DNA from: an uncultured Paracoccaceae bacterium
GTDB lineage: Bacteria; Pseudomonadota; Alphaproteobacteria; Rhodobacterales; Rhodobacteraceae
DNA: 64,000 nucleotides
NCBI GenBank assembly: GCA_947496535.1
Contig: CANMDE010000012.1
Coordinates: 1-64,000 of the forward strand
Direction of reading: 5' to 3'
Part shown: positions 53,097 to 60,279 of the stretch, piece by piece
Layout of the letters: the number at the start of each line of letters is the position of its first letter
Position numbering within the stretch: the first letter of the stretch is position 1
Position numbers and translations under genes: made by a program
Notes under the pieces: generated by a model
What the model saw: the letters and a program-made list of their open reading frames with translations, nothing else
What the model was told of the DNA's origin: nothing
Database searches by the model: none

Positions 53097-54395
53097 ATGA
53101 CACAGAGCGGTTGGCGCAAGCCGACGCCGGAACTTCTACAAGCCGAGCGCTTTGCAGAAGTCGGCGAACAGTTAACTATACCCAAAACACGTGCGATCGT
53201 TGCGACCAAGAAAGTCGCAGCAGTGATCGGTTTAAAGTCCCAAGACCTGCTTCTTCTCGATACTTTTGGAGCTGTCACACAGCCACAGGACTGGGAGCAG
53301 GGCAGGCGGCCCATTGTCTGGGCGTCTAACCACTTCCTGATGGAGCAGACGGGGTTTTCTTTGGCCACACTGCGCCGCCATGTCCGGCGGCTCTGTGAGG
53401 TCGGGGTGATTTCAATGAAGGACAGCCCCAATGGCAAACGTTGGGGGCGTAGGGATGCCGATGGTGTGATTGTTGAAGCCTATGGTTTTGATTTAGCGCC
53501 CATGGCCGCCCGCACAGAGGAGTTTGAGGCGCTCAATGAGCAGCTGCAGGCCGAAAGAGCCCGCTGTGCCTCCTTGCGCAATGCAATAACCATCACCCGG
53601 CGCATCATCCGCGCAAAGATCGAGAAGGCGTTAGAAGCGGGCCTGCGTGGACCTTGGGCAAATCTTCAAGACATGTTCAGAGAGCTTCTGGAGGGCCTTC
53701 CAGCGCGATCTGAGAGGGCAGTGGGGCTGGAGCGCTACTTGGACCGGATCAAAGCCTTCTTGGCTTCTGTTGAACAATCCTTTGAGAGGGCCTTTGATTG
53801 GCCGGCTGATACTGATGCTACACATACTTCGAAGACATCGAACGAAGGAAAGAAAACTACAAATATGAAACCCACGAGTCTCGAAAATGAGACCCATATA
53901 CTAACTACAAATGAACCTAATTCTGTAACTGGTAATCGCTTTGAAATAAAGCACGCGGCGAGCGTTGTGCCCAAAGACCGAATGGTGGAGCCGGATGAGA
54001 GGCCAGAAGACGTTGATCTTGATATAAACTGGAGTACCCATACCAATAAGCGCAGTTCAGACATTGATGTGCCAACGCTAATGGCCTCCTGTCCACATTT
54101 TGCAGAAATGGCGCGCGGATCCCAAGGCTTCATGCGAGATTGGAACGATGTACATCGGGCCGCTGCGGCACTGAGGCCAATCGTTGGTATCTCTGAAGAT
54201 GCTTGGAATGTAGCGAATAAGATCCTCGGACCAGCGGTCGCGGCGGCCTCCATCGCGCTTATCCTCGACAAATCCACGACCGGGGAGGTTAAATCTCCCG
54301 GCGGATACCTACGCGGCCTTGTTGAGCGGGCCCAGGTCGGCGAATTGCACCTTGATCGCAGCTTTTACGGTCGACTGAGCGGGGCAGGGGGGTGA
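53097..54395 (+). CDS. repC: RepC replication initiator of repABC
   Basis: 432 aa. Typical RepC N-terminus (GWRKPTPELLQAERFAEVGEQLTIPKTRAIVATKKVAAVIGLKSQDLLLLDTFGAVTQPQDW, then NHFLMEQTGFSLATLRRHVRRLCEVGVISMKDSPNGKRWGRRD) giving a winged-helix DNA-binding domain. The C-terminal domain ends GGYLRGLVERAQVGELHLDRSFYGRL. Between them, about residues 240-315, is a hydrophilic linker encoded by AT-rich DNA; repABC origins usually lie inside repC in such AT-rich DNA. Translation is probably controlled by the upstream RNA region. Confidence 0.96.
   Translation: MTQSGWRKPTPELLQAERFAEVGEQLTIPKTRAIVATKKVAAVIGLKSQDLLLLDTFGAVTQPQDWEQGRRPIVWASNHFLMEQTGFSLATLRRHVRRLCEVGVISMKDSPNGKRWGRRDADGVIVEAYGFDLAPMAARTEEFEALNEQLQAERARCASLRNAITITRRIIRAKIEKALEAGLRGPWANLQDMFRELLEGLPARSERAVGLERYLDRIKAFLASVEQSFERAFDWPADTDATHTSKTSNEGKKTTNMKPTSLENETHILTTNEPNSVTGNRFEIKHAASVVPKDRMVEPDERPEDVDLDINWSTHTNKRSSDIDVPTLMASCPHFAEMARGSQGFMRDWNDVHRAAAALRPIVGISEDAWNVANKILGPAVAAASIALILDKSTTGEVKSPGGYLRGLVERAQVGELHLDRSFYGRLSGAGG
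53820..53960. other. Candidate oriV, AT-rich segment inside repC
   Basis: This stretch of repC is markedly richer in A+T than the rest of the gene (for example runs around 53850-53870 and 53915-53955). In repABC plasmids the origin maps inside repC in AT-rich DNA. Exact bounds are approximate. Confidence 0.45.
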
Positions 54396-54417
54396 TAGGA
54401 CCTTGGTATGCTCAAAA

Positions 54418-54456
54418 ACCTTGCAAATCTTCCATCATGTGGAATAAATGCAAGGT
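54418..54456. promoter_or_regulatory. 39-base interrupted palindrome at the start of the DUF4143 gene
   Basis: Outer arms ACCTTGCA (54418-54425) and TGCAAGGT (54449-54456), inner arms TTCCA (54430-54434) and TGGAA (54440-54444), centre TCATG; spacers are four bases on both sides. The symmetry is exact in both arm pairs. It covers the ATG at 54448, so the working start may be ATG 54457. Possible operator of the ATPase gene or a terminator/replication element behind repC. Confidence 0.55.
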
Positions 54457-55620
54457 ATGATCGAACGTGCTGATAGAAGACTGGTCGAGGAGGCCTTGGA
54501 AAATCAGGCGGGTGTCGTCCTGCTCGGGCCTCGGCAGGTTGGCAAGACGACCTTGGCGCAAGACATCGCTGAAAGCCGTGATGCGGTTTACCTCGATATG
54601 GAGAGGCGCGCCGACCGGCAGGTGCTGGAGGAGCCCGATCTCTATCTGGACGAACAGGCCGGGCGGCTGGTGGTGATTGACGAGGTTCAGCTGATGCCGG
54701 ACCTCTTCAAGTCACTACGGGGTCAGATTGACCGCAGGCGGCGGCAGGGGCACCGGACGGGGCAGTTCCTCCTCTTAGGGTCTGCCTCGAATACGCTCTT
54801 GCACCAAAGCGCCGAGTCGCTGGCCGGTCGGGTGAGTTACCACGAGTTGACGCCGTTCATGCCGTCCGAAGTTGGGGTGGATGCCGTAACCTCCCTTTGG
54901 CTGCGCGGCGGGTTCCCCGACAGTTTCCTCGCGAAAACGGATCGGGCCAGCCTGACATGGCGGGAAGACTTCATCCGCACCTATCTGGAGCGCGACATCC
55001 CGTCCTTTGGCTTGCGCATCCCAGCGGAAACCTTGCGCCGGTTTTGGACGATGCTGGCCCATGAGCAGGGGGGCTTGCTGAATGCCGCCAAGCTCGCTGG
55101 CAACCTCGGGGTCTCGGGGCAAAGCGTGGCGCGCTACCTCGATCTACTGGTCGACCTGATGCTGGTTCGCCGCCTGCAGCCTTGGCACGCGAATGCGGGC
55201 AAGCGGCTGGTCAAATCGCCCAAGGTCTATATCCGCGATCCTGGCCTGACCCATGCGCTGCTTGGGATTGAAACCATGGAAGACCTGCTTGGCCATCCGG
55301 TCGTCGGTGGATCTTGGGAAGGATTCTGCATCGAAGCCCTGATCGCCGCTGCGCCGCGTGGGACAGAGGCGAGCTTTTACCGCTCATCAGCAGGGGCGGA
55401 GATCGATCTGATCCTGAAACTCCCGTGCGGAGATACCTTGGCCATCGAGATCAAGCGTACGACGCAGCCGAAGATCACGCGGGGATTCCACATTGCGGCC
55501 GAGGAACTCGACGTGTCCGAGCGGATCCTCGTCTACGCTGAGATCCGCGAAGTGCCGGGGCAGGGCGGTGTGCGCGCCATGCCCTTAATGACCGCCTTGG
55601 AGCGGCTCTCCGACGCTTGA
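54448..55620 (+). CDS. AAA ATPase with DUF4143 domain
   Basis: 390 aa (387 if started at ATG 54457). N-terminal AAA_14 domain: Walker A VVLLGPRQVGKTTLAQ (about 23-38) and Walker B GRLVVIDEVQLMP. Then FLLLGSASNTLL sensor and YHELTPFMPSE. C-terminal DUF4143, an endonuclease-like fold with EIDLILKLPCGDTLAIEIKRTTQPK (D...E-I-K). Members are widespread; some act in toxin-antitoxin-like or defence contexts, and most are uncharacterised. Its 3' end runs into a truncated gene on the opposite strand. It sits directly after repC as an insertion between backbone genes. Confidence 0.88.
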   Translation: MQGMIERADRRLVEEALENQAGVVLLGPRQVGKTTLAQDIAESRDAVYLDMERRADRQVLEEPDLYLDEQAGRLVVIDEVQLMPDLFKSLRGQIDRRRRQGHRTGQFLLLGSASNTLLHQSAESLAGRVSYHELTPFMPSEVGVDAVTSLWLRGGFPDSFLAKTDRASLTWREDFIRTYLERDIPSFGLRIPAETLRRFWTMLAHEQGGLLNAAKLAGNLGVSGQSVARYLDLLVDLMLVRRLQPWHANAGKRLVKSPKVYIRDPGLTHALLGIETMEDLLGHPVVGGSWEGFCIEALIAAAPRGTEASFYRSSAGAEIDLILKLPCGDTLAIEIKRTTQPKITRGFHIAAEELDVSERILVYAEIREVPGQGGVRAMPLMTALERLSDA

Positions 55621-56087
55621 CCATTTCGCGGCCATGCCAGCACCTCCCTCGGATTCTCATTTGTAGAGAGCATTGAGTGTCGGCCGCTTCGCCTATCCCG
55701 CTCGTTCAGGACCTTGTCTACCCGCATCAACTCGGCCGTATGAAAGCGCGGCCAGAGTGAGTGGTCTGCCATCCAGTGCGCGAATTTTCGGTTGAAGCCC
55801 TTGGTCTGCGTCAAGCCGATCCCACCATGGTCACGCGCGTAGGCGAAGGTCAGTTCCATCGCGCGCAGGAGGCGGGAATGATCGAGGACCGGATCGTCGT
55901 CAGCAATATCACGAAGGTGAACCATGCCATTCTTTGGCAGGACGAAGAGCCGGTTGCCAGGGTCGATGATGCCCCTGCTTGCGAACGGCGTTGCGCCTGG
56001 GAAATCCAGTCTTGTCCTGACAGGTCGCATTGGGCGGTTGGCCGTCTTTCGCCATATCGGGTTCCTGTCGTTTTCTTCCTGATGCAA
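55533..56087 (-). pseudogene. Truncated conserved hypothetical gene
   Basis: The part from about 56030 to 55690 reads as a conserved-looking protein: IIDPGNRLFVLPKNGMVHLRDIADDDPVLDHSRLLRAMELTFAYARDHGGIGLTQTKGFNRKFAHWMADHSLWP. After VLNERD the frame continues as an unrelated low-complexity end that is antisense to the DUF4143 gene. So the original C-terminus has probably been lost where the DUF4143 gene joined. Start uncertain (TTG 56087 or ATG 56030). Family and function unknown. Confidence 0.5.
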
Positions 56088-56133
56088 TCTCCGTGACCTG
56101 TCCCGTCTGACGGTCGCGAGCGCCCTTCAAGCA

Positions 56134-56181
56134 GAACTTTCCCCTGTCTGCTCCGCAGCCATTCCGCGCGGAGCAAAGTTC
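56134..56181 (+). ncRNA. Recurrent leader RNA motif, copy 2
   Basis: Outer arms GAACTTT (56134-56140) and AAAGTTC (56175-56181) pair fully. Between them: CCCCTG, hairpin CTGC-TCC-GCAG (56148-56158), and CATTCCGCGCGGA (56160-56172). Same layout as 49647-49692 with different, still paired bases. It lies 64 bases before the small gene at 56246. Confidence 0.5.
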
Positions 56182-56245
56182 CGCCTGACAGCTGGTCCCT
56201 ACGGTCCCGTGTTCCCGTTTGCATCGAAAACGAAAGGAACCCGAT

Positions 56246-56440
56246 ATGGCCAAGTACTACACAGTCACCACCCCCGATACCGGCAAGGATGGCAAGACAC
56301 GCTTCCACAAGGTCGGCGTCGCATTCCCTCAAAGCGAGGGCGCCAAGTCCTTTATGACAATCCAGCTCTTCGCCAACCCGGTGAATGGCGAGTTGGTCCT
56401 CTTTGAGCCCAAGGCGGACGACGAACCAGTCGTCGAATGA
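56246..56440 (+). CDS. Small conserved plasmid protein
   Basis: 64 aa from ATG 56246 (MAKYYTVTTPDTGKDGKTRFHKVGVAFP), with AAAGGA seven bases upstream. It resembles DUF736-like small proteins in its short beta pattern and plasmid setting, but lacks the DUF736 motif; family not named. It carries a recurrent leader RNA motif upstream. An 8-base perfect hairpin GGGAGGGC/GCCCTCCC (56453-56473) follows. Confidence 0.7.
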   Translation: MAKYYTVTTPDTGKDGKTRFHKVGVAFPQSEGAKSFMTIQLFANPVNGELVLFEPKADDEPVVE

Positions 56441-56508
56441 CCGCCTTACCTGGGGAGGGCGAATGGCCCTCCCTCAGACCCTCACCCAAACATGAAAGAA
56501 CCTGACCC

Positions 56509-56868
56509 ATGGACCTCTTCCCGAAAGACATCCTCAATAAACTCATTGCCAATGGCCGGGCCAACAAGGCCCGAATGGAAGCTGGTGAAGATACCATCGA
56601 TCACATGCCAGTCGTGAAGCTTTTCACCCCAGATGCCGGCGCTACGTGGCTTCTCACGGAGATCGACCCGGACCTGCCTGACCTTGCCTTTGGACTCTGC
56701 GACTTGGGCCTCGGATACCCTGAGCTCGGTTCGGTCAGTATCTCAGAGCTCACGGCGCTACGTGGCAAGCTCGGTCTGCCAGTTGAGCGCGACCTGCATT
56801 TCACGGCGAAGGTCCGGATCAGCGTCTATGCCGATGAAGCGCGTATCGCTGGAGGGATAATCGCATGA
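56509..56868 (+). CDS. DUF2958 family protein
   Basis: 119 aa. Hallmarks: WLLTEIDPDLPDLAFGLCDLGLGYPELGSVSISELTALRGKLGLPVERDLHFTAKVRISVYADEARIAG, matching DUF2958 nearly end to end. Small soluble protein common on conjugative plasmids; no known activity. AAAGAA is the only weak RBS seen. It is coupled by ATGA to the next gene. Confidence 0.88.
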   Translation: MDLFPKDILNKLIANGRANKARMEAGEDTIDHMPVVKLFTPDAGATWLLTEIDPDLPDLAFGLCDLGLGYPELGSVSISELTALRGKLGLPVERDLHFTAKVRISVYADEARIAGGIIA

Positions 56869-57092
56869 GTACCAATATCCGAACGGAACACGTCAGCGCC
56901 TTCGAGGCGCTGACATCTGGGCAGTTCGAAAACTTTGCCCTGTTCTCTTGTTTCTTGAACGGTGAACCGGCGGCTGCAATCGTCGCTATCGCTCCGCCTG
57001 AACGCGAGGGTGAAGACTACCAGGTCACTCCACTCTTCGTCAGTGTGACCGACGCAATGGTGATGACCGATCACGAAGGAACTGCAGCCTGA
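56865..57092 (+). CDS. Small conserved plasmid hypothetical protein
   Basis: 75 aa, overlapping the DUF2958 stop (ATGA). The sequence NFALFSCFLNGEPAAAIVAIAPPEREGEDYQVTPLFVSVTDAMVM is typical of small proteins that travel with DUF2958 on alphaproteobacterial plasmids. No catalytic motif; function unknown. Confidence 0.75.
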   Translation: MSTNIRTEHVSAFEALTSGQFENFALFSCFLNGEPAAAIVAIAPPEREGEDYQVTPLFVSVTDAMVMTDHEGTAA

Positions 57093-57365
57093 AAGCTGCC
57101 AGCTTGGGTAGCCTCCCATGACGAGGTTACCCGCTTTGCGCTCATGGTGTCGGGTGATCCATACCCACCCTGATCGGATTTTCCTTTTTCCTTCCCCGCA
57201 AGGCTCTTGAGGTCCTCGCGCCCTTCGGGCGCTCGGTTCGAAACGGGATTCAAGGACGCCAACCCACCAATCCAACATAAGTATATTATTGACTGTCTAG
57301 TATATTAATGTAGGATGTTGGCAGCCTTGAATGAAGGTGGCAGGAAATAGGGGGTCTTTCTTCGC
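57093..57365. promoter_or_regulatory. Mob operon upstream region, candidate oriT area
   Basis: Direct repeats AGTATATTA at 57280-57288 and 57299-57307 (offset 19 bases) match the arrangement at 4763-4789 before the VirB operon. A hairpin GCGCCC/GGGCGC sits at 57218-57232. oriT usually lies here, beside mobC and the relaxase, but no nic sequence could be identified. Confidence 0.45.
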
Positions 57366-57959
57366 ATGTCTCATTCAAAACGTCTCACCGATGCGGACCG
57401 CATGGAGATCGTTCGCGAGGCTGCGGAAGGCGTTTCCACTTCGGTGCTTGCTGAGCGGTTTGGCGTGTCGCCGCGAGCGATCCAGTACACGCTCAAAGCC
57501 GATGCGGAGCGCCAGACGGATGCCGCCATTCCGGTTTCAGCGGTCAGTGTGAAGGTCACCGCTGCGGAGCTTGCGGCGCTCGACGCGGTGTTGGCGAAGG
57601 CGGGAATCGAGAGCCGGGCCGAGGGGCTGCGGCGGCTCATTCAGGCGGCAGGCGGGGTGTTCGTTCCGGATGTGCAGATGGCCGCGGAGATGGCGCGCTA
57701 CAGGGCGTCGCTGCATGAGGTCGGTAATGGGGTGGCGCAAATCGCCAAGCAGATGACGCAGGCCAACCGGCGGGGGCAGGGGGCCGTGGGGGGCACGAGT
57801 GCCGAGTTCACCGAGTTGCGCCTTGCCCAGATGCGCGGGCTGGCGCGGTTCATTCTGGATTCCGCTGACGAGATCGATCTGCTTCTGCGCCGCCGTCGAG
57901 ACGCAATGCAGCTGCAGGCCACGGCCGCGCTGAGGGAGTTTGCCCATGCGGCTGAATGA
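57366..57959 (+). CDS. mobC: MobC/VirC2-type relaxosome accessory protein
   Basis: 197 aa. N-terminal HTH (RLTDADRMEIVREAAEGVSTSVLAERFGVSPRAIQYTLKAD), then a ribbon-helix-helix-like region (VSVKVTAAELAALDAVLAKAGIESRAEGLRRLIQAAGGVF) and a MobC-type end (MARYRASLHEVGNGVAQIAKQMTQANRRG). It likely binds oriT and helps the relaxase melt DNA. Its stop overlaps the relaxase start. First gene of the mob operon. Confidence 0.85.
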   Translation: MSHSKRLTDADRMEIVREAAEGVSTSVLAERFGVSPRAIQYTLKADAERQTDAAIPVSAVSVKVTAAELAALDAVLAKAGIESRAEGLRRLIQAAGGVFVPDVQMAAEMARYRASLHEVGNGVAQIAKQMTQANRRGQGAVGGTSAEFTELRLAQMRGLARFILDSADEIDLLLRRRRDAMQLQATAALREFAHAAE

Positions 57960-60279
57960 TGCCGTCCATGCTGTCACGGGCGAGGTCTTCCGGGATGGCT
58001 GGAGCCGCGTCCGGGGCTCGATGCAAGGTCTGCACGTGGCCAAGCAGACCCAGCTTGTGCGCGCGGCAGCAGGGCATCGGCCAGCGGTCTTTAAGGCGAT
58101 CCGAGGCGGGGGCGCGCACAACAAATCGCAGCTGATGAACCAGCTCGATTACCTCACCACCAAGTCCACACATATCGTGGACAGTAGCGGGTTCCTCGAT
58201 GGCAAAGCGAAGCTCGAGGCGGGTGACATCAAGGATCTGACCGAGCGCTTTGCCAAGCGCTGGGATGCGGGCTTCAAGCCCAAGCTGGGCCAGACCACAC
58301 ACATGCTTATGTCCTTCCCCATCGGCACGTGCGGAGAGGATGTGCGCGACATCGCGACGGATGTGGCAGAGCGGTTTTTCCAAACCGACGAGGGCCATTT
58401 CGACTACATCATCGCGGTGCATGAGGACCGCGATCACCCTCATGCGCATCTGGTGCTGAACCGCCGCTCCCAGGAAGGGGAGTTCTTCTTCCTCGGGCGC
58501 AACCACCGCTTCAACTATGACGACTTCCGCCTCGCCATGGTCGAGGAGGCGGAAAAGTATGATGTGCGGCTGGAGGCCACACGGCGGGTGGATCGCGGCG
58601 TCGTGCATTACCCAGCCCGCACCAGCGAGGTTTATGCGGCGAAAGAAGAGGGGCGCGCACCCCGCGAGCGGGAACGTGTGGGGCAGGACCTGACGCGGAC
58701 GCTGGCGGAGATCGCCAACACCAGAACCGTCTACCATTCGCTTGCCGCGGAAGCCTCCCGGGAGGCCTGCGAGGATATTGCCACAGCGCTCTTCCGCGCG
58801 GGCGAGGTGCTGGCGCATGGCGGGCAGGTGGACCGAACAGGAGATGTGTATATGGCCGAGGATCAAAGTTTCGAGGATCTGAGAAGCCTCTATGCGGAGA
58901 AGCTCGCGCGGGTGCAGGGCATGATCGCCGAGAAGTCTGACGCGGAACGTCCCGTGCTGGAAAAACGCCTCATCGAGATCCAGACGCAGGTCCAGCACAT
59001 GCAGCCGCTCGGATTGCGTTCGGGCACGCTGTCTGAGGCGCCGTCTGAGGGCGGGGTCTACTCAGAGGCAAATATCCAGCAAAGCCAACTCGAACGACTG
59101 GCCGAGCCGCGGCTGCGCTCACGGATCGACGCGGCTCTACGGGGCACCGGGATCAGCACAGCGGAAGTGGTGGCCCGGATCGAGACCGGGGCCTCGAGCG
59201 CCGCGCTGGAGCATCAATGGATCGCAGATGATCTCTCCAAGGTGGCCGAGGCGCGCGATCTGAACCTCGAACGCCGTACCGATCTGGAGCAGGCGCGTGA
59301 CATCCTGAATGACGTGCATGTGCAACTTGGCACGCTTCTTGAGCGGGAGAACGTGCTGCGCCGGGATGGCGTCATGGAAGCGGAACCGGTCAGCGAGCAG
59401 TTCCACTATCACCAGGACGCGGTCCGGGCGATGGAAGGGCCAATCCGTCAGGAGATGCGCGCAGACGGCCTGACAGCGCAGCAGATCGAAGACCGGGACT
59501 GGGAGGTGGTCTCGCGGGCGGAGCGCCGAATCGAGACGGAGCAGCGCACGTATCTCGAGGCATATCCGGAGCTGCTCGCACGTCCTGGCGGTGTGATCGA
59601 CCGGTCTGAACCCTACAGGGAAACCATCACCGATGCGGCTCGCGCCAGCGAGATCACCCGCGAGGTCGACCGGATCATGGACGGACGCGACCTCCGCACG
59701 CCCGTTGCAGATGCCGTCGCAGATGACTTGCGCGCGCGCTATCCGGACATGCCGTCCCATCTCGCCCGCGGGCTCGGCGCGACCTATGCCGCCGTCGTCG
59801 AGATCCGGGACACGGAGGCCATCAATCAGGTCCGCCGCGAAACCGAGCTGCGCGAGGCGCTTGGGGTTGGAACACGCGACGAAATCCTCACAGCCGATGG
59901 TGGAACAACGACGCGGTTCGAACGTGGCCACCGTATCGCAGACGAGATTGCGCGTGTCCTGGACCATGAGCGGGCCGGGGAGTTGTCCGCGCCCTTCGAG
60001 ACCGAGGCGGAGCGGGACGCCTTCCGCGACGAGATCGCGCGGGTGCTGGATGACCGTCAACTCGACCGGCTCACATCCGGCGATGCCGACGCGCTGGTCA
60101 AGGTTCTCGAGGACCGTCTCGACCGGCTCTATGTCGCCAAGGTCTATCTGCAATCCGATGCCGCGACGGCCAACACCGAGGCCTTGCGCCAGGTGGTCGA
60201 TGAACTCGCCGATGCCGAATACGAAAAACACCGCACAACAGACGTGGATGGCGAGACCGAGCGGGGTCAGGTCCATTGA
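57946..60279 (+). CDS. virD2: VirD2-family relaxase (MOBP/MOBQ-like)
   Basis: 777 aa from ATG 57946, with GAGGGAG eight bases upstream. Nicks oriT and stays joined to the strand. Motif I: KSQLMNQLDYLTTKSTHIVD with the likely catalytic Tyr69. Motif III: HEDRDHPHAHLVLNRRS (about 158-174), the metal-binding His cluster. LMSFPIGT lies between. The C-terminal 450 residues are charged and partly coiled-coil, a probable transfer-signal region, longer than Agrobacterium VirD2 (about 450 aa). It overlaps mobC and its stop overlaps the coupling-protein gene. Confidence 0.92.
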   Translation: MRLNDAVHAVTGEVFRDGWSRVRGSMQGLHVAKQTQLVRAAAGHRPAVFKAIRGGGAHNKSQLMNQLDYLTTKSTHIVDSSGFLDGKAKLEAGDIKDLTERFAKRWDAGFKPKLGQTTHMLMSFPIGTCGEDVRDIATDVAERFFQTDEGHFDYIIAVHEDRDHPHAHLVLNRRSQEGEFFFLGRNHRFNYDDFRLAMVEEAEKYDVRLEATRRVDRGVVHYPARTSEVYAAKEEGRAPRERERVGQDLTRTLAEIANTRTVYHSLAAEASREACEDIATALFRAGEVLAHGGQVDRTGDVYMAEDQSFEDLRSLYAEKLARVQGMIAEKSDAERPVLEKRLIEIQTQVQHMQPLGLRSGTLSEAPSEGGVYSEANIQQSQLERLAEPRLRSRIDAALRGTGISTAEVVARIETGASSAALEHQWIADDLSKVAEARDLNLERRTDLEQARDILNDVHVQLGTLLERENVLRRDGVMEAEPVSEQFHYHQDAVRAMEGPIRQEMRADGLTAQQIEDRDWEVVSRAERRIETEQRTYLEAYPELLARPGGVIDRSEPYRETITDAARASEITREVDRIMDGRDLRTPVADAVADDLRARYPDMPSHLARGLGATYAAVVEIRDTEAINQVRRETELREALGVGTRDEILTADGGTTTRFERGHRIADEIARVLDHERAGELSAPFETEAERDAFRDEIARVLDDRQLDRLTSGDADALVKVLEDRLDRLYVAKVYLQSDAATANTEALRQVVDELADAEYEKHRTTDVDGETERGQVH

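Noticed and set aside
57218..57232. Hairpin GCGCCC/GGGCGC as a terminator
   Set aside because: No T-run on either side, so it is left as a structural feature of the upstream mob region.
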